Shown here one piece after another: positions 44,739 through 52,611 of a stretch of 64,000 nt of DNA. The stretch comes from an uncultured Sterolibacterium sp. (GTDB lineage: Bacteria > Pseudomonadota > Gammaproteobacteria > Burkholderiales > Rhodocyclaceae), in contig CAIYYX010000170.1 of assembly GCA_903930535.1 (NCBI GenBank), positions 1 through 64,000 on the forward strand, given 5' to 3'. Position 1 is the first letter of the stretch; each line of letters opens with the position of its first letter. Below the pieces are notes generated by a model that worked only from the letters and a program-made list of their open reading frames with translations, had not been told where the DNA came from and did no database searches. The position numbers and the translations under genes are program-made.

Positions 44739-45704
44739 ATGTTTACCCGGATGTTGATGCTCGCCTGCCTGATGGCCATAAGTTGTTGCGGCCAGGTGCT
44801 GGCGCAGGAATATCCTGCACGAACGATCAAGATCATCGTGGGTTTCGGGCCCGGCGGCGTCGCCGACCTGACCGCGCGCATCGTCGCGCAGAAGATGTCG
44901 GAAAACCTGGGCAAGGGCGTCATCATCGAAAACCTGCCCAGCGCCGGCGGCATCATCGCCGCGTCGACCGCTGCCAAGGCGCCGGCGGATGGCTACACAC
45001 TGTATATCGTCAGCAACCAGAATGCCGTGAGCCCGGCGCTGATGAAATCGCTGCCCTACGATCCGGTCGGCGATTTTTCCATGGTTTCGACCCTGGGCTT
45101 CTTCGATCTGGCGATGGTCACCGACAACGCCTCGCCGCTGAAGAACGTGAATGACGTGCTCGCGGCGGCCAGGAAGGATGCGGCCCATTTCAACATCGGC
45201 ACGATAGGCATAGGCAGCACACAGCATCTCTCGGCTGAACTGTTCAAGGCGCTGGCTAATCTGGATGTGCCGACCGTGCCCTTCAAGGGAACGGGCGACG
45301 TCGTCTCGGCGCTGAAGTCCGGCACCGTGCAGATCGGCTTCGAGACCCTACCGCCGGTGATGGGGCAGATCAAGGCCGGCAGCCTGCGCGCGCTCGCCGT
45401 GACCTCCGAGAAGCGGCTTGCGTCCCTGCCGCAGGTGCCCACCCTTGCCGAGGCTGGCGTCGCCGGCTACCGGGCATCCTCGTGGAACGGTCTGGCGGCG
45501 CCGGCGAAAACGCCGCGGGAAATCATTGCCCGCCTGAACCAGGAAGTGGCCAAGGCGCTCGCTTCGCCGGACACCCGGAAGCGCCTCGAGGACATCGGCA
45601 TCGAGGCGAGGGGAAGTTCGCCTGAGGCCTTCAAGACGCTGTTGGAGAGCGAAATCGTCAAGTGGCGCGGCGTCGTCGAGCGCGCCAGGATCGAGAAACA
45701 ATAA
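44739..45704 (+). CDS. Bug-family periplasmic receptor (TctC-like), first copy
   Basis: The 321 aa product from ATG 44739, preceded by GGGAG, has a Sec signal (MFTRMLMLACLMAISCCGQVLAQ-E). The mature fold is of the Bordetella uptake gene/TctC type: YPARTIKIIVGFGPGGVADLTARIVA, ENLPSAGGIIAA, ADGYTLYIVSNQN and VPTVPFKGTGDVVSALKSGTVQIGFET. Ligands of this class are carboxylates, including aromatic acids. TctA and TctB membrane partners are not here. A paralogue follows after 55 bases. Bug gene families are strongly expanded in betaproteobacteria, which fits the organism. Confidence 0.9.
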   Translation: MFTRMLMLACLMAISCCGQVLAQEYPARTIKIIVGFGPGGVADLTARIVAQKMSENLGKGVIIENLPSAGGIIAASTAAKAPADGYTLYIVSNQNAVSPALMKSLPYDPVGDFSMVSTLGFFDLAMVTDNASPLKNVNDVLAAARKDAAHFNIGTIGIGSTQHLSAELFKALANLDVPTVPFKGTGDVVSALKSGTVQIGFETLPPVMGQIKAGSLRALAVTSEKRLASLPQVPTLAEAGVAGYRASSWNGLAAPAKTPREIIARLNQEVAKALASPDTRKRLEDIGIEARGSSPEAFKTLLESEIVKWRGVVERARIEKQ

Positions 45705-45759
45705 GCGCCTGCTCCAGCACGAGGTTGATAAAATTTTTTGCAATACGGGAGAGTGCGAA

Positions 45760-46746
45760 ATGAAGAATTTCCTGAAATCTGTCTGGTCAATTATCGCCGT
45801 TTGCCTGTGCGCTTGCGCAGGGTTGGCAGCAGGATCCGCGTGGGCTGACACCTTCCCGAGCAAGGCGGTCAAAATCGTGGTGCCGTTTCCCCCGGGCGGC
45901 GGTGTCGACCTGGTCGCACGGGTCATCGGCCAGCAGTTGTCTGTCCAGATGGGGCAGCCGGTGGTCATCGAAAACAAGCCCGGCGCAGGTGCGAACATCG
46001 GTGCCGACTTTGTCGCGAAGGCCGATCCCGACGGTTATACGATACTGTGTGCGGCCAACGGCCTGGCCGCCAATGTGACGCTGTTCCCGAATACGCCATT
46101 CAATGCGCTGCGCGACTTTGCACCGATCGCGAAAGTCGGTTCCGCCCCCTTGATGGTGATTGTCTCCAAGGATTCCCCGGCAAAGACGCTGAAGGATCTC
46201 ATCGCCATGGCCAGCAAGGAGCCAGGCAAACTCGCCTACGGTTCCGCCGGCAACGGCAGTTCCCAGCATCTGGGAGGCGAAATGTTCAAGACCGCCGCCA
46301 AGATCGACGTGCTGCACGTGCCTTACAAGGGCGGACACCCGGCGATGAATGAACTTCTCGGCGGGCGCATTTCCTACATGGTGCAAAATCCGCTTGAAGC
46401 GATTTCCCTGGTCAAGGGAAACCAGCTACGCGCGCTGGCGGTGGCGGGCAACAAGCGCATGGCGCTTCTGCCAGACGTCCCCACGGCCGCCGAGGCGGGC
46501 CTGCCAGGATACGAGGCCCCCGTGTGGTGGGGCTTCGTCGCACCGGTGAAGACGCCGAAGGAAGTGGTCGCCAGGCTCAATGCAGAGATCGTCAAGGCGC
46601 TGGCGGCTCCCAAGGTCAAGGAACAATTCACACAGATGGGCGTCGTCATCGAAGCTGGCACACCCGAACAGTTCGGGAAATTCCTGCACACCGAAGTCGA
46701 AACATTGGCGAATGTCATCAAGACCGCCGGTATCCGCGCAGACTAG
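45760..46746 (+). CDS. Bug-family periplasmic receptor (TctC-like), second copy
   Basis: The 328 aa product has signal MKNFLKSVWSIIAVCLCACAGLAAGSAWA-D. The mature protein follows the same Bug pattern: FPSKAVKIVVPFPPGGGVDLVARVI, ENKPGAGANIGADFVAKADPDGYTIL, HVPYKGGHPAMNELLGGRISYM and the C-terminal KTPKEVVARLNAEI. It is clearly a different subgroup from its upstream neighbour, so the pair is not a recent tandem duplication. A GGGAGAG ribosome site precedes the start. The TAG stop is part of a 17-bp direct repeat (46743-46759). Confidence 0.9.
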   Translation: MKNFLKSVWSIIAVCLCACAGLAAGSAWADTFPSKAVKIVVPFPPGGGVDLVARVIGQQLSVQMGQPVVIENKPGAGANIGADFVAKADPDGYTILCAANGLAANVTLFPNTPFNALRDFAPIAKVGSAPLMVIVSKDSPAKTLKDLIAMASKEPGKLAYGSAGNGSSQHLGGEMFKTAAKIDVLHVPYKGGHPAMNELLGGRISYMVQNPLEAISLVKGNQLRALAVAGNKRMALLPDVPTAAEAGLPGYEAPVWWGFVAPVKTPKEVVARLNAEIVKALAAPKVKEQFTQMGVVIEAGTPEQFGKFLHTEVETLANVIKTAGIRAD

Positions 46747-46836
46747 TGGCCGTAGTTGTCGGAACGACAACCCAGGCCATTTATGCCCCAGAGGGTACTT
46801 GTGCCGCGAAGCAAAGGTGCTAGTGGCCGTAGTTGT
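46743..46836. repeat. Pair of 17-bp direct repeats after the second Bug gene
   Basis: CTAGTGGCCGTAGTTGT occurs at 46743-46759, where its TAG is the Bug stop codon, and again at 46820-46836. The 60-base spacer has no gene. A similar start (CTAGTGGTC) overlaps the stop of the MarR gene at 49667. Confidence 0.6.
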
Positions 46837-46843
46837 GGCCCTT

Positions 46844-46867
46844 GTAGGTCGGGCTTCAGCCCGACAT
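46844..46867. repeat. Dispersed TAGGTCGGGCT repeat, short copy
   Basis: GTAGGTCGGGCTTCAGCCCGAC is a complete left arm with a right arm that breaks off after CCCGACAT. It lies 16 bases before the next ATG, so here it is inside a 5' leader. Confidence 0.8.
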
Positions 46868-46883
46868 CCAAAGGAGAGAATCC

Positions 46884-47681
46884 ATGTTTCGTGTCATCGT
46901 CGCAACGGCCTTAGTCCTGTTTGCCACCGACAACGTTCTGGCGCAGGCCGGCAAGGTCGAACTGCTATGGCTGGGCCAGTCTGCGTTCAGGATCACGACG
47001 CCCGGCGGCAAGGTCATCGTCACCGATCCCTGGCTGCTGAAGAATCCCATGACGCCTGCGAAGTACAAGAATCTGGAGGCGCTGGGCAAGGTGGATCTGC
47101 TGCTGGTGAGCCACGGCCACTGGGACCACATCGACGACGCGCCGGCACTGGCAAAGCTGAACGACATCCCGATGTATGCCCCCGGCGACCTGAACATGAC
47201 GCTGACCACGCTCGCTGTTCTGCCGCCGAAACAGCTTCCGCGCTCGAACAAGAGCGGGCGGGTAACGCCTATCCCGGGCATCAAAGTCACCGGGACGCAT
47301 GCCGAGCATTCCTCTGTGTTCGTCTGGAACAACCCGACGACCGGCAAGGACGAGACGCATCCCGGGGGCGAGCCGCAAGGATTCATCATCGAACTTGAGA
47401 ACGGCTTCAGGATCTGGCATATGGGCGACACGGGGGTGTTCGGCGACATGAAGCTGATCAGCGAATACTACAAGCCCGACCTCGTCCTGATTCCGATCGG
47501 CGGGAATTTCACCATGGACCCGGCCGATGCGGCCTACGCCCTGCGCGAGTTGATCAAACCGAAGAACGTGATCCCAATCCACTACCGCAACGCCGGCGCT
47601 CCGCAGGAACTGATCAAGGCCTTGGGAGACGCGCCGATAAAAGTGTTTGCTCTGACGCCCGGAGATAAAGTCGAGTTCTGA
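46884..47681 (+). CDS. Periplasmic metallo-beta-lactamase-fold hydrolase (UPF0173/UlaG-like)
   Basis: The 265 aa product has a signal peptide ending near NVLAQ-A. The metal motif is SHGHWDHIDD, the HxHxDH pattern, with later His in GTHAEHSS, Asp in WHMGDTGVFGD and His in IPIHYRNAG. The first strand VELLWLGQSAFRITTPGGKVIVTDPWL is typical of the UPF0173/UlaG group. Most relatives are cytoplasmic, so the signal peptide is notable: the enzyme would act in the periplasm beside two Bug receptors, perhaps opening a lactone or ester before uptake. The substrate is unknown. Confidence 0.87.
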   Translation: MFRVIVATALVLFATDNVLAQAGKVELLWLGQSAFRITTPGGKVIVTDPWLLKNPMTPAKYKNLEALGKVDLLLVSHGHWDHIDDAPALAKLNDIPMYAPGDLNMTLTTLAVLPPKQLPRSNKSGRVTPIPGIKVTGTHAEHSSVFVWNNPTTGKDETHPGGEPQGFIIELENGFRIWHMGDTGVFGDMKLISEYYKPDLVLIPIGGNFTMDPADAAYALRELIKPKNVIPIHYRNAGAPQELIKALGDAPIKVFALTPGDKVEF

Positions 47682-47699
47682 GGCAGTCGCAGCCGCTTC

Positions 47700-48344
47700 T
47701 CAATCGACGGCATCGACCTGCTTCGCCGGCACTGCGTCGGCGAATGCAGGCAGCTGCAGGCAGCGCTCGAAGATGGCCATCACCTTGGGCACCTTCGTCA
47801 GATCGCAGTCGAAGCGCTGGGCATTGAATATCTGTGGCACCAGTACGACGTCGGCCAGCGTCGGCATGTCGCCGTGGCAGAATCTGCCCGTGCGCGAATC
47901 CAGCATCGCCTCGACCGCGGCGAGACCGGTTTCGACCCAGTGGCGATACCAGGCATTCTTCTCTTCGGCGGAAACTTCCAGCGTCTTGGAGAGGTAGCCC
48001 AGCACACGCAGATTGTTGAGAGGATGGATCTCGCAGGCAATCGCCAGACTGATCGCCCGGACGCGGGCGCGCTCCAGGGCTGTCTTCGGCAATAGCGGCG
48101 GCGCGGGATGGATCTCTTCGAGGTACTCGATGATGGCCAGGGACTGTGTCAGTACCTGGCCATCATCGACCAGCACCGGCACCAGCGAGGCGGGATTGAT
48201 CGCCTTGAAGTCGGCGGTAAACTGCTGGCCGCCGCCCTTGGTGAGCGGCACCGGGATGTACTCGAAGGGCAGGCCTTTGAAGTTGAGCGCGATGCGCACG
48301 CGAAACGAGGCCGAGCTGCGAAAGAAACTGTAAAGTTGCATCAT
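47700..48344 (-). CDS. Glutathione-dependent maleylpyruvate/maleylacetoacetate isomerase
   Basis: The 214 aa zeta-class GST-like protein has YSFFRSSASFRVRIALN at the N-terminus with the active-site SSAS(F)R loop, NPASLVPVLVDDG (GSH site), TQSLAIIEYLEE and the C-terminal GDMPTLADVVLVPQ. It isomerises the cis ring-cleavage product to the trans form. It lies 5 bases downstream of a fumarylpyruvate-hydrolase-like gene and there is no homogentisate gene here, so maleylpyruvate (gentisate pathway) is more likely than maleylacetoacetate (tyrosine pathway). That choice is inference. Confidence 0.88.
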   Translation of the reverse strand: MMQLYSFFRSSASFRVRIALNFKGLPFEYIPVPLTKGGGQQFTADFKAINPASLVPVLVDDGQVLTQSLAIIEYLEEIHPAPPLLPKTALERARVRAISLAIACEIHPLNNLRVLGYLSKTLEVSAEEKNAWYRHWVETGLAAVEAMLDSRTGRFCHGDMPTLADVVLVPQIFNAQRFDCDLTKVPKVMAIFERCLQLPAFADAVPAKQVDAVD

Positions 48345-48349
48345 CGCGC

Positions 48350-49054
48350 TCAGACCAGTTCGATGGCGAGTTCGCCCAGACCGTCTACGCCGCCAACCAG
48401 GACATCGCCCTTGTTGACCCGGCCCACGCCTGCGGGGGTTCCGGAGAAAATCAGATCGCCCGGTTCCAGGGAGAAATATTCCGAGAGATTGCTGATGACT
48501 TCCGGAATCGTCCAGATGAGTTCGGTGAGCTTGCCTTGCTGCTTCATCTGCTCATTCACCTTGAGCCAGATCGCACCCTGACTCATGATGCCGGTCTCGG
48601 CCACAGGATGAATCGGACCCATCGGCGCCGACTGATCGAAGGCCTTGCCCAGTTCCCACGGTCGGCCGATTTCGCGCAGCGCCAGTTGCAGGTCGCGGCG
48701 CGTCATGTCCAACCCCAGCGCATAGCCGAAGATATGCTCATTGGCCTGCCCGACGGGAATGTTCCTGCCCGGCTTTCCTATGGCCACCACCAGTTCCATC
48801 TCGTATTGATAGTTTTCCGTCTTGGGCGGGAAGGCGATTTTGCCGACCGCGTTTGCCGGCACGGCAACGACCGCATCAGCCGGCTTGCAAAAGAAGAACG
48901 GCGGCTCGCGGCCGGTAAATCCCATCTCCTTGGCATGCTCGGCATAATTGCGGCCGACGCAATAGACGCGACGCACGGGAAACAGGTCTTTTGAACCGAC
49001 GACCGGCACTGCTGACTGGGCCAGGGGAAAAACGTAGCTCATGGTTTCACTCAA
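48350..49054 (-). CDS. Fumarylacetoacetate hydrolase family protein, probably fumarylpyruvate hydrolase
   Basis: The 234 aa product starts VRRVYCVGRNYAEHAKEMG and has KPADAVV, EMELVVAIGKPGRNIP and the metal ligands Glu/Glu/Asp in YEMELV and YALGLDMTRRD. Late LEPGDLIFSGTPAGVG is the family ending. Short proteins like this are the NagK-type hydrolases that split fumarylpyruvate into fumarate and pyruvate. With the isomerase downstream it makes the last two steps of the gentisate route. It is transcribed away from marR across a region with a perfect palindrome. Confidence 0.88.
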   Translation of the reverse strand: MSETMSYVFPLAQSAVPVVGSKDLFPVRRVYCVGRNYAEHAKEMGFTGREPPFFFCKPADAVVAVPANAVGKIAFPPKTENYQYEMELVVAIGKPGRNIPVGQANEHIFGYALGLDMTRRDLQLALREIGRPWELGKAFDQSAPMGPIHPVAETGIMSQGAIWLKVNEQMKQQGKLTELIWTIPEVISNLSEYFSLEPGDLIFSGTPAGVGRVNKGDVLVGGVDGLGELAIELV

Positions 49055-49108
49055 TAGTTAAAGGGTTCGGGGATATCAGGATGATGCTCTGGAGAATGGA
49101 TGTGCACC

Positions 49109-49163
49109 TTGCATATTTTCCCATATAAAGCTTAGTATGCGCATTGTTTTGCGGCAAAACAAT
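49109..49163 (+). promoter_or_regulatory. Promoter and perfect palindromic operator between the gentisate genes and marR
   Basis: ATTGTTTTG (49143-49151) and CAAAACAAT (49155-49163) are perfect 9-bp arms around CGG. Upstream TTGCAT (49109-49114) and TAGTAT (49133-49138), 18 bases apart, can serve as -35 and -10 for marR, placing the palindrome over the start of transcription. Leftward, the same region would control the hydrolase-isomerase pair. It is a strong candidate operator for the MarR protein encoded next to it. Confidence 0.65.
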
Positions 49164-49177
49164 TGAAAGTCCAAGAT

Positions 49178-49669
49178 ATGGCAAAGACTGCAGCAGTGGT
49201 GAAAAAGAAACCCGCCGAGATCGATCTGGCCCTTCTGCCGGGACTCATTGGCTATCAGTTGCGGCTGACCCAACTGGCAATTTTCAACGACTTCGGCACG
49301 TCGCTGCATGACCAGGAAATCTCACCGGGACGCTTCGGCGTACTGGTGCTGATCGGCTCCAATCCCGGTTTGACGCAGAGCCGTCTGGCAGAGGCCACGC
49401 AGCTCGATCGCTCGACCATGGTGGCAGTGATAGACCAGTTGGAGGCGCGTAATCTGGTCGAGCGCCGCGCCGCACCCAACGACAGGCGCTCCAACGCGCT
49501 CTGGCTGACCGATTCGGGCAGGAAGGTCTTGCTGGCGATGAAGCGTCGGGTGATGGCTCATGAAAAGCGCATCACCGCGGCATTGGGCAGCGACGATGCG
49601 GCGCGTTTGATAGACATGCTGGCGAAGATCCGCAAGCATCTGCAGCCGAGCGAGGCAAGCGGGCACTAG
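49178..49669 (+). CDS. MarR-family transcriptional regulator (second copy)
   Basis: The 163 aa product from ATG 49178 has wHTH residues LTQSRLAEATQLDRSTMVAVIDQL, then the wing RRAAPNDRRSNALWLTDSGR with the conserved D-R. It differs clearly from the MarR protein encoded at 15252. It diverges from the gentisate-pathway genes, a classic local-regulator arrangement, and the palindrome at 49143-49163 is its likely target. A TTG at 49163 is an alternative start but overlaps the palindrome. Confidence 0.9.
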   Translation: MAKTAAVVKKKPAEIDLALLPGLIGYQLRLTQLAIFNDFGTSLHDQEISPGRFGVLVLIGSNPGLTQSRLAEATQLDRSTMVAVIDQLEARNLVERRAAPNDRRSNALWLTDSGRKVLLAMKRRVMAHEKRITAALGSDDAARLIDMLAKIRKHLQPSEASGH

Positions 49670-49694
49670 TGGTCAGTCATGCTGCTGTTGGTCT

Positions 49695-49720
49695 GTAGGT
49701 CGGGCTTCAGCCCGACCTAC
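49695..49720. repeat. Dispersed TAGGTCGGGCT repeat, short perfect palindrome
   Basis: Arms GTAGGTCGGGCT and AGCCCGACCTAC (12 bp) enclose TC. It lies 25 bases after the marR stop. The region from here to 49871 holds no supported gene. Confidence 0.87.
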
Positions 49721-49871
49721 AGTTGCCTCCACCAATTCTTCGATGACTACTTACTAGTTTGCCTCAACCTGAGGGTTGCCAATATCCCGCCGCAACATCG
49801 AGACCCGCGCGCAGATGTCCGCGAACCGGCAAAGCCTGGCGAATCGTTTTAACTTGTGAGCGGGCGCCGGC

Positions 49872-50615
49872 TCAGACCGGATTGTCGATGTCGATGTACT
49901 CGCACTGGAGACCGAAGCGTTTCTGCAGATGGGCGGCCACTGCCTGCACGCCATAGCGCTCCGTGGCATGGTGGCCCGCGGCGATGAAAGGGATGCCCGA
50001 CTCGCGCGCCAGATGCACCGTCTGTTCCGAGATTTCTCCCGAGACGTAGCAATCAGCACCGCTGGCGATGGCCTGCTCGAAATAGTCCTGGGCGCCGCCG
50101 GAGCACCAGGCGATGCGCGTCAGCGGCCTGTCCGCATCGCCCACCAGGAGCGGCTTGCGCCCTAGTTTCTGCTCGATCGCCGCGGCCAGATCCTGCGCCG
50201 TCCTGAAGTCACCGCGGCCGAGAAAGCCTATGTCCTGCCCGGCGAAGCGGCCATCGCAGGTGATGCCCAGACGAGCCGCCAACTGGGCGTTGTTGCCCAG
50301 TTCGGCGTGGGCGTCGAGCGGCAGGTGGTAGGCGAACAGGCTGATGTCGTGAGCGAGCAAGGTCGCCAAGCGCCGCTTGCGGAATCCGGTGATGCGGCCA
50401 TCCTCGGACTTCCAGAACCAGCCGTGATGCACCAGTATGGCATCGGCATCATGGAGAACCGCGGCTTCGAGCAAGGCCTGGCTGGCCGTCACGCCGCAGA
50501 CAACGCGGCGAAGCTCGGAGCGGCCTTCCACTTGCAGCCCATTTGGGCAATAATCGCTGTAGTGGGATGAATTCAGCAATTGATCGAGATAGTCTCGCAG
50601 TTCATCGCGCTGCAT
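49872..50615 (-). CDS. Nif3-like dinuclear metal centre protein
   Basis: The 247 aa product from ATG 50615 belongs to the NIF3/YbgI family of toroidal hexamers with a two-metal site: SDYCPNGLQVEG, LHDADAILVHHGWFW (His pair), FAYHLPLDAHAELGNNAQLA and GHHATERYGVQAVAAHL near the end (His and Glu ligands). The biochemical role of the family is not settled; a GTP cyclohydrolase-like or DNA-linked function has been proposed. The frame runs far upstream into the protease gene but homologues start MQRDELRDYLDQLLN. It diverges from the DegS-like gene with 30 bases between start codons. Confidence 0.9.
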   Translation of the reverse strand: MQRDELRDYLDQLLNSSHYSDYCPNGLQVEGRSELRRVVCGVTASQALLEAAVLHDADAILVHHGWFWKSEDGRITGFRKRRLATLLAHDISLFAYHLPLDAHAELGNNAQLAARLGITCDGRFAGQDIGFLGRGDFRTAQDLAAAIEQKLGRKPLLVGDADRPLTRIAWCSGGAQDYFEQAIASGADCYVSGEISEQTVHLARESGIPFIAAGHHATERYGVQAVAAHLQKRFGLQCEYIDIDNPV

Positions 50616-50645
50616 GGGTATCCCCGCAACAAGAAAGACCAAATT

Positions 50646-51794
50646 ATGCGCCGTCTCTGGCTGATTTTCGCTCAGACCGTCACCTTCTGCGTGGCGGTGC
50701 TGTTTGTCATCCAAACCCTGAAGCCCGAATGGCTGGGACGCGGACCCGCCAGGACTGTCGTTGCCGTGCAGGAGGCGGCGCCCGATGCCGGGACCGAACG
50801 CAAGGTGGTTTCCTACAGCAATGCCGCACAGAAGGCACTGCCCTCGGTGGTCCATATTTTTACCAGCCAGGAGGTCAAGGCGCCGCTTTCCCCCTTGCTC
50901 AACGATCCCTTCTTCCGTCATTTTTTCGGCGACCGATTCGAGGCGCAACCGCAGCGCCGCTCAGGCCTGGGCAGCGGAGTCATTGTCAGCGGCGATGGCT
51001 ACATCCTGACCAACAACCACGTGGTCGAGGCCGCCGACGAGATCGAGGTGGCCCTGCATGACGGCCGCAAGCTCAAGGCGAAGGTGGTCGGCTCGGACCC
51101 GGATTCGGATCTCGCCGTGGTCAGGATTAATGCCGGCGGCAAGCTTCCCGCCATCACTTTTGCCACTCCCGAATCGATTCGTGTCGGCGACGTGGTGCTG
51201 GCCATCGGCAATCCCTTCGGCGTCGGCCAGACGGTCACTTCAGGCATCGTCAGCGCACTGGGCCGCTCTCACCTTGGCATCAACACCTTCGAGAATTTCA
51301 TCCAGACCGATGCCGCCATCAATCCAGGCAACTCAGGCGGCGCACTGGTCGACTCGAATGGCAATATGGTCGGCATCAACACGGCGATCTTTTCGCAAAG
51401 CGGCGGCTCGATGGGCATCGGTTTCGCCATCCCGATCTCCCTGGCAAAGAGCATCATGGAGCAGATCATCAAGAGCGGCGCCGTGACGCGCGGCTGGATA
51501 GGCGTGGAAATGCAGGAGATCACGCCGGAACTGGCAGAGTCATTCGGGCTTCCCAACACGAAAGGAGCGCTGATCGCCGGCGTCATGCGCGGCGGCCCGG
51601 CCGATCGCGCCGGCATCCGTCCTGGCGACATCCTGCTGATGATTGCCGGCAAACCCGTGAGCAATTCCCAGGGCATGCTGGAACTGATCGCCGGGCTGAC
51701 ACCCGGATCAGAGTCGCAGTTGAAGATACGCCGCGACAGCAAGGAACTCGATCTCCCGGTCGCTATCGCCAAGCGGCCCAAGCCGCGCCAGTAG
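50646..51794 (+). CDS. DegS/AlgW-like periplasmic serine protease with one PDZ domain
   Basis: The 382 aa product from ATG 50646 has an uncleaved N-terminal anchor (RLWLIFAQTVTFCVAVLFVIQ), a trypsin-like domain with the triad His125 (NNHVVE), Asp155 (DSDLAVV) and Ser230 (NPGNSGGAL), and one PDZ domain at about 285-375 (GWIGVEMQEI, GGPADRAGIRPGDILL). One PDZ plus a membrane anchor is the DegS/AlgW design, which starts the sigma-E envelope stress cascade by cutting RseA/MucA; DegP/DegQ would have two PDZ domains. No sigma-E operon is adjacent. The TAG stop is the first triplet of a repeat. Confidence 0.92.
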   Translation: MRRLWLIFAQTVTFCVAVLFVIQTLKPEWLGRGPARTVVAVQEAAPDAGTERKVVSYSNAAQKALPSVVHIFTSQEVKAPLSPLLNDPFFRHFFGDRFEAQPQRRSGLGSGVIVSGDGYILTNNHVVEAADEIEVALHDGRKLKAKVVGSDPDSDLAVVRINAGGKLPAITFATPESIRVGDVVLAIGNPFGVGQTVTSGIVSALGRSHLGINTFENFIQTDAAINPGNSGGALVDSNGNMVGINTAIFSQSGGSMGIGFAIPISLAKSIMEQIIKSGAVTRGWIGVEMQEITPELAESFGLPNTKGALIAGVMRGGPADRAGIRPGDILLMIAGKPVSNSQGMLELIAGLTPGSESQLKIRRDSKELDLPVAIAKRPKPRQ

Positions 51795-51863
51795 GTCGGG
51801 CTGCACCCGTGCGGGTCACCTATCCTGGTGATCGAGATGTCTCCAGCGAAAGCCCTACCTACG
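51792..51863. repeat. Dispersed TAGGTCGGGCT repeat, long copy between degS-like gene and tatC
   Basis: It begins TAGGTCGGGCTGCACCCG and ends CAGCGAAAGCCCTACCTAC. The left TAG (51792-51794) stops the protease gene and the right CTA (51859-51861) stops tatC. It occupies the whole gap between the convergent genes. Confidence 0.82.
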
Positions 51864-52605
51864 GTTCGACGGCGCTGCCAGCGACCTCTTCGGGCTTGAT
51901 GATGAAGCGGGCAATGATGATGCCCAGTTCATAGAGCAGCCACAGAGGCAGTGCCAGCATGAACTGGGAGAGTATGTCGGGCGGGGTGAAGATCGCACCG
52001 ACCACGAAGGCGCCGACGATCACATAGGGACGAATCTCCTTCAGCTTGGCGATGCTGACCAGCCCCGTCCTGACCAGGACGATGACGATCACCGGCACCT
52101 CGAAGGTGATGCCAAAGGCGAGAAAGGTGGACAAGACGAAGGACAGATACTTGTCGATATCGGTCATCACCATCACGCCCTCGGGCGCAAACTTGTTCAC
52201 GAAGGCGAACACCGTCGGAAAGACGATGAAATAGGCGAAGGACATGCCGATGAAGAACAGGATGAAACTGGAAATGATGAGGGGCGGCACCAGTTTTTTT
52301 TCGTGGGCATAGAGGCCGGGCGCGACGAAGGCCCACACCTGGTAGAGCACATAGGGCAGCGCGATCAGGAAGGAGAGCATCATCGTCACCTTCATGGGCA
52401 CGAAGAAGGCACCGGCGACATCGGTGGCTATCATGTGGCCGCCCACGGGCAGGGAGGCCAGCATGGGTTTGGCCAGCAGCGAATAGATTTCCCGCGCCCA
52501 GGCCGCCAGGCACAGGAAAATGACCATCACGGAAACGATGGAGCGAATCAGCCTGTCGCGCAGTTCGACCAGATGGGAGATGAATGATTCCTGGAGTTCT
52601 GCCAT
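51859..52605 (-). CDS. tatC: Sec-independent protein translocase subunit TatC
   Basis: The 248 aa multispanning inner-membrane receptor for twin-arginine signal peptides has six membrane segments. Hallmarks are FISHLVELRDRLIRSI near the N-terminus, the periplasmic P-loop region SLPVGGHMIATDVAGAFFVPMK, PYVLYQVWAFVAPGLYAHEKK and the late RPYVIVGAFVVGAIFTPPDILSQFMLALPLWLLYELG. It follows tatB by 6 bases. The tatA-tatB-tatC unit lies downstream of hisE-hinT, a common betaproteobacterial arrangement. Its stop codon is supplied by a repeat shared with the convergent protease gene. Confidence 0.96.
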   Translation of the reverse strand: MAELQESFISHLVELRDRLIRSIVSVMVIFLCLAAWAREIYSLLAKPMLASLPVGGHMIATDVAGAFFVPMKVTMMLSFLIALPYVLYQVWAFVAPGLYAHEKKLVPPLIISSFILFFIGMSFAYFIVFPTVFAFVNKFAPEGVMVMTDIDKYLSFVLSTFLAFGITFEVPVIVIVLVRTGLVSIAKLKEIRPYVIVGAFVVGAIFTPPDILSQFMLALPLWLLYELGIIIARFIIKPEEVAGSAVEP

Positions 52606-52611
52606 GTTTGC

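Noticed and set aside
47700-48344. Tyrosine-pathway maleylacetoacetate isomerase as the preferred name
   Set aside because: No homogentisate or tyrosine catabolic genes are near, and the coupled hydrolase is of the short fumarylpyruvate type. The alternative is not excluded.
50646-51794. DegP/DegQ-type protease
   Set aside because: Only one PDZ domain and an uncleaved N-terminal anchor are present, which fits DegS/AlgW.
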